A stretch of DNA of 64,000 nucleotides. It comes from Sediminispirochaeta bajacaliforniensis DSM 16054. Its GTDB lineage: Bacteria > Spirochaetota > Spirochaetia > DSM-16054 > Sediminispirochaetaceae. The position numbers and the translations under genes are program-made. The notes under the pieces were generated by a model. The model was given only the letters and a program-made list of their open reading frames with translations, made no database searches and was not told where the DNA came from. The stretch is taken from positions 29,095-93,094 of the forward strand of contig NZ_KB899410.1 of the NCBI RefSeq assembly GCF_000378205.1, read 5' to 3'. Below are positions 1-8,476 of this stretch, one piece after another (position 1 is the first letter of the stretch; the number at the start of each line of letters is the position of its first letter).

Positions 1-1
1 A

Positions 2-286
2 AATATGCGGGAGCATATTGCTGCAGATCCGCATATCATGGAACTCCTGGAAACGGCCGTTGCGAAAAGCGGTGTCGAGCCTGTCCGGCAGATCATTAGA
101 GGCGGTACCGACGGTTCCAGATTAAGCGAGATGGGCATCCCTACACCCAATATTTTTACCGGCGGTCACAATTATCACAGCCGTTTCGAGTGGGCGTCCC
201 TTGAGATCATGGCGGAGGCTTGTGAAACACTTATTCACCTGGTCTCACTTTGGGCCGAACAGAAAGCAACAAAGGGCGCTGTTTGA
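2..286 (+). CDS. pepT: Peptidase T (tripeptide aminopeptidase), C-terminal part
   Basis: This is the 3' end of a gene that begins before the window. The frame is open from the first bases and ends in TGA. The visible 94 residues carry the M20-family C-terminus: an IRGGTDGSRLSEMG stretch followed by TPNIFTGGHNYHSRFEW. In peptidase T the region around GGTDG belongs to the catalytic domain, and the histidine in GGHN(F/Y)HS is a zinc ligand. The enzyme removes N-terminal residues from tripeptides in the cytoplasm. A related M20 peptidase (PepT-like) cannot be fully excluded from the fragment. The next gene starts 56 bases downstream with its own ribosome-binding site. Confidence 0.9.
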   Translation, partial: NMREHIAADPHIMELLETAVAKSGVEPVRQIIRGGTDGSRLSEMGIPTPNIFTGGHNYHSRFEWASLEIMAEACETLIHLVSLWAEQKATKGAV

Positions 287-342
287 ATCTTGGGATTCTT
301 TGTGCTACGTTTATCTTCGAAGGGTTATAGGGGGTACCGTGA

Positions 343-1461
343 ATGAAACGGCTTGTCTGCTTGTTGTTCTTGACACTGGCGATGACGGGAATAGTATTCG
401 CCGGGCGGCTGAGCGGTGAAATAGTCTATCTGGACGGAACGGTCGATGTCTACCGTGACGGTAAGAAACTTGAGTGGCAGGATGTGGATATCGGTTTTTA
501 TCTTGAGCCCTACGATACCCTTGAAACCGGAAAAGACGGCAGTGCCGAAATCGATGTCGTCACCGCTTCTGGGACATCTGCTGTTGTTCAGGTTCTTCCC
601 GATACGGCCTTTTATCTTACCGATGATGCGGTGGGTGGAAAACAGCAGAGCAGTTTCACCATGATGAAGGGGAGCCTCTCCTTTCGTGTCCATAAACTTA
701 CCAGCAACGAGAGTTTTAATGTTCGTACGGAAAGTGCCGTCATGGGAATCCGTGGGACCAGCTTTGACGTGGCATCCAGCCCTGAGGGGGGAATCCTTGT
801 CCTCTGTGACGAAGGGGCCGTGGAATGTGCCGATCCTCAGGGGCGCAGCTTCTATGCAAAACCCGGGCAGGTAGTGGAGGATGTTCCCGAAACGGAGATT
901 TCCGCCTTTGCGGTTGCCCGGGAGGATCTGGATACCTATAAAAGTTATTGGATATCCAAACGGATGGATGTTTTTAAAAACGGGGCGGATACCTTTATCC
1001 GCGGTTATGCCCGTCAGTACCAAAACTACTATCCGAAATTTGAGGAGGCCTACCGTCTTCTTGCCGCAAACAGGGCACTTCTTGAACGATACGGTAAGGC
1101 TGGGACAACTGCCACCGGTACCCTTTTCCAGGTGAAGTCAAAGATAAGTCCGTCCGTTATCAAGATGAGGAGTATCCTGCCGCTTTTCGAACAGCTTTTT
1201 TACCGGCTTGATGTACTTGCGGCCTATCATGAACAGGGAATCGGCAGGACCAACATCGATAATACTCTTTCGTCCGCCCAGTTTTTTACCCGTTTCGGAA
1301 AAAGTTATGCCGAAACGAAACTGCAACTCTCCGATGTTCGCTATCTGTTTAAGCTCTATAAGGAAATCGATGACGCTACCGGTGGAGGGGCGTCTGGGCT
1401 TCTTGATAATCCCTTTTCACTGGAAGGTACCGGCCATTTTGGGGGTAAAATTAGTTTTTGA
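343..1461 (+). CDS. Secreted FecR-domain protein
   Basis: The 372-aa protein has a signal peptide (about residues 1-20, ending VFA) and then a FecR-type domain at about 25-180. The hallmark GIRGTSFDV lies at 135-143, preceded by a DTLETGKDGSAEI segment typical of FecR beta-helical domains. The C-terminal half is helical and unassigned. No FecI sigma factor or TonB receptor is nearby, so classical iron-citrate signalling is unlikely; stand-alone FecR domains are common in envelope proteins of spirochaetes. The start is supported by an AGGGGG about 8 bases before ATG. It opens a block of five co-directional exported proteins. Family assignment is firm, function unknown. Confidence 0.8.
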   Translation: MKRLVCLLFLTLAMTGIVFAGRLSGEIVYLDGTVDVYRDGKKLEWQDVDIGFYLEPYDTLETGKDGSAEIDVVTASGTSAVVQVLPDTAFYLTDDAVGGKQQSSFTMMKGSLSFRVHKLTSNESFNVRTESAVMGIRGTSFDVASSPEGGILVLCDEGAVECADPQGRSFYAKPGQVVEDVPETEISAFAVAREDLDTYKSYWISKRMDVFKNGADTFIRGYARQYQNYYPKFEEAYRLLAANRALLERYGKAGTTATGTLFQVKSKISPSVIKMRSILPLFEQLFYRLDVLAAYHEQGIGRTNIDNTLSSAQFFTRFGKSYAETKLQLSDVRYLFKLYKEIDDATGGGASGLLDNPFSLEGTGHFGGKISF

Positions 1462-1523
1462 TGTATTAGATGTTTTTGCCTGTTTACCCTTTTTTGTGCT
1501 ATAGTACGAATAGGAAGGATTAT

Positions 1524-2861
1524 GTGAATAGGCTTCGTTCCATTATAGTGCTCTCGTGTGTTGCTTTTTTATGTGCCGGTTGCGGTGATGCGGATCTTTT
1601 TTCCCCTTTCGGTGATGACAAAGTGGAAAGTAGGTATATTGATCTCTCGGTCGAGGCCGGTGCCGTTCTTATGCCCGGCGCTGTGATTGAAATCAGAAAA
1701 AAGGGTGAGTGGCAGACTTTGCCTATTCCTGATCGAATGCTCGTCACCATCCTTGATCGTGATAGTCGAAGTGTCGGGAGTGCCGAGTTTACTCAGGAGC
1801 TTTTAGATGATGAGCTGCCGCCCGTTACTCTGGAAGAATCCCACAGGGGGTATCACCTCCTGCGATATGAGCTCTTTGATGCCGAGAATCAAATCATAGA
1901 ATCAGGTGAGATTCCTTTTTTTACCGAATCCTATCTTCCTGAAATACCTTTCATCAATATTGTTCCCGCTGCCTCCCTCGAGCCCGGAACATACGGCCTT
2001 CTTTTTACCAATGTGGGAGAGAATCCCGATTTTTTTCTGCGGTGGAGTCTCGAAGGCGAGCCCTTTGCCTTCGGCCTTGCCGGTGACTTTAAGGATGGGG
2101 CTCTTTTGACTGCACCGGGACGTGATGGTGTGTATACGGTTTTGCTGGAACTTTTCCCGGAACCTCCTCCCGAAAATTGTGCCGGGGATTATCCTTTTTC
2201 ATCTCCCTTTTACCGCACGATGGAGTTCTATGTCGATTCTACCGCCTCCACGCCTGGGAGCGATCTGTTTCCCGACGGAAGTCATGAAATTTTGTTCCAT
2301 TTTTACGGAAGCTTGGATCCCGCCTCGAACACCCTTTCTTCGGAGATTCGGAGGCGGGGAACCCCCCGGCCTTTTGTCAGGAACGGGACCTTCGGGTACC
2401 GTTTTGCAGTCGGGGATCGGCTTGAGATCGATTTGAAAGCTGCGGAAGATCGATCCTCAATTACTATCGATCATATATTCGAACCGCTGGAAAAAGATGC
2501 CGATACTTCTGTTTGGGAGCTTACGAAAGATGGGGAGATCGTATTGAGTGCCGGACGTGATTCCTCTTCCATTCCCTATATACTCCTGCCTGCCCGGAAG
2601 AAGGAGGTCCAATCGCCTGAACGGCTCTCTGCGGGGATTGCAGCCATCCCCTCGTCCATCGTCGGTTGGAGCGTCTCTCTTGATGGAAGGCGTTTGGTGG
2701 TTTCCTGTTCGATTGATCATCATGTTGTGAAAACGTGGGAGGATTCGAGTGACGGCTTTGACCTTGCGGCTCCTTTGGCCCTCTGCATAGGGGGGCAGGC
2801 TCCTCTCTTCTTGGATGAATTGGGAGTGCACGTTTCGGTTCGTAACGGAGGAGTGCAATAG
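1524..2861 (+). CDS. Predicted lipoprotein of unknown function
   Basis: The protein is 445 aa if it starts at GTG 1524, which sits 5 bases after AGGAAGG. From this start it has a short signal peptide and a lipobox LCAGC with Cys20, so it should be an acylated envelope protein. An ATG-like start further upstream would add a tail without a ribosome-binding site and bury the signal peptide. The rest is rich in beta-strand-like, Asp/Glu/Pro-containing sequence with no motif I recognise. It follows the FecR protein by 62 bases and precedes the CsgG/FlgT-like protein, so a role in the same envelope structure is an inference from context only. Confidence 0.65.
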   Translation: MNRLRSIIVLSCVAFLCAGCGDADLFSPFGDDKVESRYIDLSVEAGAVLMPGAVIEIRKKGEWQTLPIPDRMLVTILDRDSRSVGSAEFTQELLDDELPPVTLEESHRGYHLLRYELFDAENQIIESGEIPFFTESYLPEIPFINIVPAASLEPGTYGLLFTNVGENPDFFLRWSLEGEPFAFGLAGDFKDGALLTAPGRDGVYTVLLELFPEPPPENCAGDYPFSSPFYRTMEFYVDSTASTPGSDLFPDGSHEILFHFYGSLDPASNTLSSEIRRRGTPRPFVRNGTFGYRFAVGDRLEIDLKAAEDRSSITIDHIFEPLEKDADTSVWELTKDGEIVLSAGRDSSSIPYILLPARKKEVQSPERLSAGIAAIPSSIVGWSVSLDGRRLVVSCSIDHHVVKTWEDSSDGFDLAAPLALCIGGQAPLFLDELGVHVSVRNGGVQ

Positions 2862-2892
2862 CTAACTTTCATGCAATAATCCTTCTTCCACG

Positions 2893-2921
2893 TTGAAATT
2901 TTAAGATTCTGCCTATATTAT
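2893..2921 (+). promoter_or_regulatory. Sigma70-type promoter before the CsgG/FlgT-like gene
   Basis: TTGAAA (2893-2898) and TATTAT (2916-2921) are separated by 17 bases. Transcription would start near 2928, leaving a leader of about 22 bases that contains the GAGGAGG before ATG 2951. The site lies in the largest gap of this block, so the last three genes probably form their own unit. Confidence 0.55.
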
Positions 2922-2950
2922 TTAGATGGAAAACTTTGAGGAGGAGCTCC

Positions 2951-4252
2951 ATGAAATCTCGACGTTTGTCGGCTTTACTGCTTGCCGTCTGTATGATGGC
3001 AATGTCCCTTTCTGCACAAGAAATTTCCGAAAAAAAAGATATTGCTGTCTTCAGTCTCAGTTATGCAGATTGGAGCATACCTTCCGGGGCTCTTGGTCTG
3101 GTCGACCAGGCCATACAGAATGTTTTTGTTGGGTTGGGACGATTTAACATCTACGGGATGACCTATCGATTAGAGGCCGGCGATATTCAATCCTTTATCG
3201 ATCAGGTGAAAAAATACAAAGAGGAAAACGTCAAAATCCCCGAAGAGGTCAGGCTTGGAGAAGCAACCTTTACCGAGGCTGATTTCAATAAACTTGTCGG
3301 TTCCTTCATCGTCGTTATCCCGGTAATGAGCTACTACGATGTTCGCAATGACGAAGGCACCTATGAAGCCGATATTCAAACCTCCTTTACCTTTGTCAAT
3401 GTCGAGGAGGGGAAGGCCTTCGCGAGTTTTCAGATCGATACTTCGGGGTCGGGAGACAGCCAGAAGGAAGCGGTAAAAGGTGCCGTTGACGCCATCCCCA
3501 TGCAGCTGCAGTATAAGCTTCGCAGCGTTCCTGAATTTCAGCTGAAGACCGGTATTATTGATATTGTGGGAAGAGAATATATTATCGAATTCGGCAGGAA
3601 CATGGGCGTCCAGGTCGGTGATGAGTTTGCCATTGTCGAGACAAGGGTTCTTCCTTCCGGTCGTCAGATGTCGAAGGAGACCGGGTTGATTGTTGTAAAA
3701 TCCGTCGACGAAGAAATCTCCTCGACCCGGGTACGCTATAGTAATGGGCGGCCGAATGTGGGGGAACAGCTGAAGGAGATTCCACGACTCGGTGTTGAGC
3801 TGTCCGGATATCTTGATATCCTTCAGTCTTCCGATTCTGACGAGGAGATTTTTGCTATTGCTGGCTTGCGGTCGGTTGCAAGTCGTGGTTTCTATTCGCT
3901 GAGGCCCGTGGTAGGAGTAGAGGTTCCTCTTGGCGACTCGTTTGCTATCTGGTTTCCGGTTAACGCCTATGTCGGTGCCGAAGCCAACTGGATGTTCGGG
4001 CGGCTGAGCATTAACCCCAGTGCCGTCGTCGGTGCGGGGTTCCTTGTTCCTATCAACGGCGACGAGGATTATGAGTACTTCAGCAGCATCGGTTTTACCG
4101 GGCTTGTTGAGGCACAATATCTTTTCAAACAGAACATGAAATTTTTCCTTCGTACGGGATATACTTTTTATCAGGCCTTGGTCCTTGAAGACATTAATCC
4201 CAACGATTACAACGGTGTTGTCTTGGGCGGCGGCCTGACCTTCAAGTTGTAG
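2951..4252 (+). CDS. CsgG/FlgT-like outer-membrane-associated protein
   Basis: The start at ATG 2951 follows a GAGGAG ribosome-binding site and gives a clean signal peptide (MKSRRLSALLLAVCMMAMSLSAQ minus its last residues); the protein is 433 aa. The first mature segment (IAVFSLSYADW, then a long helix with LVDQAI) looks like the nucleotide-binding-like fold of CsgG/LpoB/FlgT-middle domains. The centre has YIIEFGRNMGVQVGDEFAI, a pattern seen in FlgT C-terminal domains (a glycine-rich loop followed by V.VGD.F.I). The last 150 residues alternate hydrophobic and polar residues and end in F-K-L, suggesting a small beta-barrel. Family placement is by pattern and moderate. It is followed after 13 bases by the next lipoprotein. 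Confidence 0.6.
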   Translation: MKSRRLSALLLAVCMMAMSLSAQEISEKKDIAVFSLSYADWSIPSGALGLVDQAIQNVFVGLGRFNIYGMTYRLEAGDIQSFIDQVKKYKEENVKIPEEVRLGEATFTEADFNKLVGSFIVVIPVMSYYDVRNDEGTYEADIQTSFTFVNVEEGKAFASFQIDTSGSGDSQKEAVKGAVDAIPMQLQYKLRSVPEFQLKTGIIDIVGREYIIEFGRNMGVQVGDEFAIVETRVLPSGRQMSKETGLIVVKSVDEEISSTRVRYSNGRPNVGEQLKEIPRLGVELSGYLDILQSSDSDEEIFAIAGLRSVASRGFYSLRPVVGVEVPLGDSFAIWFPVNAYVGAEANWMFGRLSINPSAVVGAGFLVPINGDEDYEYFSSIGFTGLVEAQYLFKQNMKFFLRTGYTFYQALVLEDINPNDYNGVVLGGGLTFKL

Positions 4253-4265
4253 CAGGAGCAAATAG

Positions 4266-5654
4266 ATGAAAAAGAAAAACAGTATTGTGAAAATCGGAGC
4301 CGCGTTCTCCGTTGTTTTCGTACTTCTTCTGGCGGGTTGTGCCAGCACTGGTGGAGGGCCTGCAGCGTCCGGCAAACAGGCGGCTGCTTCCGCCACACCG
4401 GTTCCTTCGCCGGTCTATTACGGCAGCGGCAGTGGAGCCACTCAGACCGAGGCGATGAACCAGGCTAAGATTGCGGCGGTGCGTAAAGCTTCGGCCGATC
4501 TGCTCGGCGTTGCCGCCGCGGCAGCAAAACGAGATGAAGTTGAGACGGCTCTTTTTGGCAAGGGCGGCGTCAATGCATATGTGTACAATGATTCCATGGA
4601 GATTATCGACCGTGGGGGATCGGATGGCGATTTTTCCTTAACCCTTGGTATTAAAATCAACCTTGAATCTGTTGCTGCGGTCCTCCGTGGCGCCGGCATC
4701 TACGGCGGACAGGTGTTACCCCAGGGGGGCGAGGTCGCTCTTGTCGATCAGCCGAGGCCTGCCATTTCCGCTCCGCAGCCTGCAACCGCAACTACCGAAG
4801 CTACCCCTTCCGCCGGACAGGAAGAAGTTCCTGAAGAGGCGTCTGCTTCGACGTCCGGCGAGATCGATCCGCAGGAAGCCGCATTAATTCAGGATATCGT
4901 AGGTAATCTCAGTTACATGGTCTACTACGATGAAGAAAGCGTCACCGATCAGTTTCTTGCCACCACCGCGGTCGGTATGGCCAACAAGTATCTTGCACAG
5001 AACGGTATGAACTATGTCGACTTGGAGCAGATCGAACGGCTCAAGAAGGACCAGGAGATGGCCTATGAGGAAGAGACCGGACAGTCCATCTCGATGATTC
5101 AGTGGATCGCAAATAAACTTAATGCAGATATTTACATTGAGATTGCCGTCGATGCGAATTCGGAAACCAAGAGTGGCCGTTATTACGGCAGCGCAAGTGT
5201 AAACCTGAAGAATTTCGATGCCTCTACCGGGAGTGGCAGGGGAACTGCTTATTATCAAACCGTACCTCCTGCCATGAGCACCGTAAGCGAGAAGGATGCC
5301 CTCAACAACGCCGTTGCTTCGGCCACCTATAACGCAATACAGAAGGCGATCGAACAGGCGCAGTTGTATACCCGACAGGAGCTGAGCCAGGGAATTAAGT
5401 ATACGTTGGTGATTCAGAATACGCCCGACTCCAGAATGATGAGGAACTTTGAGAAGAAGATAGAACGCAAGGTCAAGAATATCCGAAAATTGAGCTATGC
5501 TCCTGAAGAAAGTCGGTATGAGGTGCGCCTTATCGGGCGTATTACCGATCTCGAAGATTTGGTCTACGATGCAACCGAAGGGGTTTCCGGAATGGAAGGA
5601 ACCTTCCTTGTGTTTCAGCGGGGTAATTCCATCACTTTCGATACAGGACTATAA
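4266..5654 (+). CDS. FlgT/LPP20-type lipoprotein with CsgG-like domain
   Basis: A 462-aa lipoprotein: signal peptide with lipobox LLAGC (Cys20-25 region) followed by ASTGGGPAASG linker. Residues about 50-140 contain an Ala-rich helix preceded by YYGSGSGATQTEAMNQAK, which is the usual shape of LPP20/FlgT N-terminal domains (small strand, then a helix with repeated Ala). After a Pro/Ala-rich linker a second domain (from about 200) begins with IVGNLSYMVYYD and contains repeated strand-helix units like those of CsgG/LpoB proteins. The gene sits between two other exported proteins of similar type and abuts the next gene by one base. A role in envelope or flagellar-envelope assembly is inferred, not shown. 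Confidence 0.6.
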   Translation: MKKKNSIVKIGAAFSVVFVLLLAGCASTGGGPAASGKQAAASATPVPSPVYYGSGSGATQTEAMNQAKIAAVRKASADLLGVAAAAAKRDEVETALFGKGGVNAYVYNDSMEIIDRGGSDGDFSLTLGIKINLESVAAVLRGAGIYGGQVLPQGGEVALVDQPRPAISAPQPATATTEATPSAGQEEVPEEASASTSGEIDPQEAALIQDIVGNLSYMVYYDEESVTDQFLATTAVGMANKYLAQNGMNYVDLEQIERLKKDQEMAYEEETGQSISMIQWIANKLNADIYIEIAVDANSETKSGRYYGSASVNLKNFDASTGSGRGTAYYQTVPPAMSTVSEKDALNNAVASATYNAIQKAIEQAQLYTRQELSQGIKYTLVIQNTPDSRMMRNFEKKIERKVKNIRKLSYAPEESRYEVRLIGRITDLEDLVYDATEGVSGMEGTFLVFQRGNSITFDTGL

Positions 5655-5655
5655 G

Positions 5656-7137
5656 ATGAGAAAGATGCGCAAAACGAGTTTTATTCTTTCGGGATTCATT
5701 ATTCTCTCATTTCTCTTCGGCTGTGCTTCTTCGGGCTCCGATAGATCGGGAAGCGATCGCCCTTCATGGGTGATGACGCCTCCTGCGGATACTTCCGACG
5801 AGGTCTTTTTTGTCGGTTCCGGTTCGAATCCGGACGGTGATGAGGCCGCGGCCCGGCAGGCGGCTACCGGCGATCTTGTTGCATCGATTACCCGCTTCCT
5901 TGGTGTAAAGGTAACCGCCGATACTACTGTTGAAGCGAAGGATACCCTTGATTCGTTTACCACGAGCCTCGAGCAGACGATCAAGGAGAGCAGCAAGGCC
6001 CAGATAGGTGATTTTCGCATTCGGGATACCTACAGCGAGAAGCAGGGTGGGATTGCAAATGTCTATATTCTTGCGGCCTATGACAAGGAATCCCTCTTAA
6101 AGGAGCAGGCCCGGATTCAGGCTGTCTTTGCAGAACAGCGCGAGGCCATCTCCGGCCCCGAAGCCGAGGGCGATTCACTTGCTTCTTCCGGTTCCTGGTA
6201 CCGGGCTGCAGTCAAATATCTTGAAGCCGCATTGGCTGCCTCAAGTTCCGAGGTGGATAATGCCGCCATCAAGTACGAGCGAAACATGAATAAAGCGCGG
6301 AGGGCGGTTCAGGCGATTACCATTGTTCGCTTGAACGACAACCTTTCGGCTGATATGAACAAACCCTTTGGGGAGGGGTTTCGTGCCAAGGTTTCTTCCG
6401 AGGCAGGGGCTCTTTCAGATGTTCCTGTGAGGGTGACCTATAAAACCTTGGGGCGAAATAATCGGACGCAGATACAAGTCGAGACGGTAAAGAGCGGATC
6501 CGGCGGTGGAGTGGAATTTCTTCCTCCTCCTCCCGATTTTGTCGGAAAAGAGACCCTTTCCATGGGTATCGATCTTTCGGATGCGCTTGAGAGTTTAGAG
6601 AATGTACCGGATGCCCTCTATCCCCAACTTGAGGCCCTCGAACAGCTGATCGGGACAAAAGAGGTAAGCTTTTCCTATACCGTGGAAAGCCGGGCGAAGG
6701 AGGTCGCTACGGCGGTCATGATCGTCGATGTCGATAACGGCGGGAATGCCACCGGACGGACGGAGACGGCTTCGGGGCTCTTGGAGGCCCTCAGCAGCCA
6801 GGGCTTTAAGGTCGGAACCGTTACCCCCTTTTCGAACCTTCAGGGTTCCAGCGATGCGGCCGTTATCAGAAATGCCGCAACTAGCTTCGGAAATCAGTAC
6901 GGAAGAATCATCTTCGGTACCGTCGGAATCAGCGATTTTCGAGAGGGAGACGGCCGTTTTACGGTAAAGGTCTCCGGAGACATCAAGGTTGCCGACCTTT
7001 CGAGTGGAGATATCCTTTACTCGTCCGGAACAAAATTCAAGACGGCTCTTGGCAACAATGCTCAGAGTGCGATGAGTGCCGCTTTTAAACAATTCGGTAA
7101 GATGATCGGCGATTCCATGGCCAACAGCCTGCCGTGA
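5656..7137 (+). CDS. LPP20-type lipoprotein
   Basis: The ATG at 5656 follows the previous stop by one base, and gives a 493-aa lipoprotein with signal peptide and lipobox LFGC. The start of the mature part, PSWV then FFVGSGSNPDGDEAAARQAATGD, is the LPP20 pattern (PxWV, then (G)xG followed by an Ala-rich helix). A helical TPR-like stretch (about 180-260, SWYRAAVKYLEAALAAS) and a long C-terminal region of strands follow. It terminates the block; the downstream gene is convergent with 8 bases between them. The pairing with the preceding lipoprotein suggests paralogous partners in one complex. Function is not established. Confidence 0.65.
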   Translation: MRKMRKTSFILSGFIILSFLFGCASSGSDRSGSDRPSWVMTPPADTSDEVFFVGSGSNPDGDEAAARQAATGDLVASITRFLGVKVTADTTVEAKDTLDSFTTSLEQTIKESSKAQIGDFRIRDTYSEKQGGIANVYILAAYDKESLLKEQARIQAVFAEQREAISGPEAEGDSLASSGSWYRAAVKYLEAALAASSSEVDNAAIKYERNMNKARRAVQAITIVRLNDNLSADMNKPFGEGFRAKVSSEAGALSDVPVRVTYKTLGRNNRTQIQVETVKSGSGGGVEFLPPPPDFVGKETLSMGIDLSDALESLENVPDALYPQLEALEQLIGTKEVSFSYTVESRAKEVATAVMIVDVDNGGNATGRTETASGLLEALSSQGFKVGTVTPFSNLQGSSDAAVIRNAATSFGNQYGRIIFGTVGISDFREGDGRFTVKVSGDIKVADLSSGDILYSSGTKFKTALGNNAQSAMSAAFKQFGKMIGDSMANSLP

Positions 7138-7145
7138 TTTTCGTT

Positions 7146-7955
7146 TTAGAAAACCTTCTCGACCCCGAAGTTCTTTAACTGAATTTCGGGGTCGTTTGTT
7201 ATGAGGCCGTCCACACCCCTATGAAGAAGCATTTTCCCGCTGGCGGGATCGTCGACGGTCCAGGGAATTACGGCACGACCTTCAACCCTTCGGTACCATG
7301 CCGTGGCAAAGGGGCCCGCTTGATAAAAATCCGGTTTGAGAATTGGGGTCGAGGCAATGACTTTACCGAAACCTCGGCGGAGAATTGCGGGAACCGCCTT
7401 GTCGTTGCTGTAGATAATTGCAGTGGGAATCGACTTGCTTCGCTTCCTTGCTGCGATGAGAGGAAATGGATTAAAAGAGGAGAGTATGCACCGCATCTCC
7501 AGTCCTGATTTCTCGATAACGTCGACGACGGCCGAGGCCAGCCCACTATCCCCCCGTGTTTCATCCTTTAATTCGATATCGTAATAGAAACGATCGGAAA
7601 AGGTTTCGAACAGCTCTTGCAGTGTTATTATAAGCTCACCTGTAAACTCGGGAGAAAACCAACTTCCGATGTCGGCACGCCTGAGATCGTCCAGTCTGCA
7701 GGCCTCTACAACTGCCTCGATGCCTGCGGTTCGTTTGAGGTTGTGATCGTGTATAACGACGATCTTTCCGTCCTCTGTGAGGTGGACATCCAGTTCGATA
7801 CCAGGTATGTGAAGATCGGCGCAGAGCCTGAATGCGGACATTGTGTTTTCCGGTGCTCTTGATGAATAGCCGCGATGGCCGAATAGAAGGGGGCGTAATG
7901 CTTGCTGATTAATAAAGTGGTCTTCGGAAAACTGTGCTAAGGCGTATGGTTTCAT
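7146..7955 (-). CDS. Glycerophosphodiester phosphodiesterase
   Basis: A 269-aa cytoplasmic GDPD with no signal peptide. It shows the family's active-site blocks: HRG followed by APENT near residue 27, then ELDVHLTEDG with the metal-binding Glu/Asp, then HD in VIHDHNLKRT, and the late glutamate in YYDIELKDE. It hydrolyses glycerophosphodiesters to glycerol-3-phosphate and the alcohol. The ATG overlaps the stop of the upstream 141-aa gene (ATGA) and is preceded by GGAGG. It is the first of three GDPDs in the window; the other two sit with sugar-type importers. Substrate cannot be told from the sequence. Confidence 0.9.
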   Translation of the reverse strand: MKPYALAQFSEDHFINQQALRPLLFGHRGYSSRAPENTMSAFRLCADLHIPGIELDVHLTEDGKIVVIHDHNLKRTAGIEAVVEACRLDDLRRADIGSWFSPEFTGELIITLQELFETFSDRFYYDIELKDETRGDSGLASAVVDVIEKSGLEMRCILSSFNPFPLIAARKRSKSIPTAIIYSNDKAVPAILRRGFGKVIASTPILKPDFYQAGPFATAWYRRVEGRAVIPWTVDDPASGKMLLHRGVDGLITNDPEIQLKNFGVEKVF

Positions 7956-8377
7956 TTGTTCTCCTCCATGCTTCGCTTCAACTCTTCCAAAGCGGCCTCT
8001 GCGTCGGCATTGCGTTGGAGCTCGGCAAATGCCTCGCTTTCCGAGCCGATATTTCCTGCGAGGGCGTCAAGTCTTCTGACAAGGGCCTCGGCATCGGTGG
8101 AGAGAAGCCTTTCAGGTGCATTACTTTTCCATAACGTTTTTGCTTCTTCCACATCACGGGAAAGAAGACTCGCCTCTACCTCGAGCTTCTGGATTTCCGT
8201 TTCAAGTTCACTGACCCTTTTCTTTGCAGCCTCGGCAAGCTCTTTTTTTCCAGAATTTTCGGCGAGATCGACCCTTGAGAGCCATGTTTTCAATTCGCTT
8301 TTCTTGCCTGAAATGCTCTTTTCCAAACGCTTCGCTTCTGTGGCGATGCGAAGGGCATATTCCCTATCCGCATTCAT
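7952..8377 (-). CDS. Small coiled-coil protein of unknown function
   Basis: With the start at 8377 this is a 141-aa protein made almost wholly of charged heptad-like helix (for example KKRVSELETEIQKLEVEAS), so a coiled coil from about residue 10 to the C-terminus is likely. I do not recognise a family. There is no Shine-Dalgarno sequence; a -10-like TATCAT ends 6 bases before the ATG, so translation may start on a leaderless message. Its stop overlaps the GDPD start by 4 bases, so the two are co-translated. An in-frame extension upstream exists but runs into the divergent typA promoter and looks non-coding. Confidence 0.6.
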   Translation of the reverse strand: MNADREYALRIATEAKRLEKSISGKKSELKTWLSRVDLAENSGKKELAEAAKKRVSELETEIQKLEVEASLLSRDVEEAKTLWKSNAPERLLSTDAEALVRRLDALAGNIGSESEAFAELQRNADAEAALEELKRSMEENK

Positions 8378-8383
8378 AGATAA

Positions 8384-8412
8384 ATGATACCACGGGAAAT
8401 AAAACAGGTCGA
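8384..8412 (-). promoter_or_regulatory. Possible promoter giving a leaderless transcript (141-aa gene)
   Basis: Read on the minus strand: TCGACC, 17 bases, TATCAT, then 6 bases to ATG 8377. The spacing would put the transcription start on or next to the start codon. The -35 matches the consensus in 4 of 6 positions. Confidence 0.35.
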
Positions 8413-8440
8413 GACCGACGGCTAATGGCCTCTCGGCAGC

Positions 8441-8470
8441 TTGTATACACGCCCCGCTTCGGGGTATCGT
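8441..8470 (+). promoter_or_regulatory. Possible typA promoter overlapping a GC hairpin
   Basis: TTGTAT (8441-8446), 18 bases, TATCGT (8465-8470), then 6 bases to ATG 8477. A 5-bp hairpin CCCCG-CTT-CGGGG (8452-8464) lies between the two elements. No Shine-Dalgarno sequence precedes typA other than the GGGG in this hairpin, so either a leaderless message or a sequestered ribosome site is possible. Confidence 0.35.
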
Positions 8471-8476
8471 CTTTTT

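Noticed and set aside
325..1023. Minus-strand open frame over the FecR gene
   Set aside because: It is a shadow frame with no domain and no ribosome-binding site; the plus-strand FecR motif is clear.
3170..4396. Long minus-strand open frame (about 408 codons)
   Set aside because: It shadows the CsgG/FlgT-like gene; the translation is low-complexity and has no motif.
5821..5831. GGTTCGAATCC, like a tRNA T-loop
   Set aside because: It lies inside the LPP20 lipoprotein gene and no acceptor or anticodon stems fold around it.
8452..8464. CCCCG-CTT-CGGGG as a terminator for the divergent gene
   Set aside because: The stem has only 5 bp and lies between typA promoter elements; the T-run after it is only five bases and precedes the typA ATG directly.
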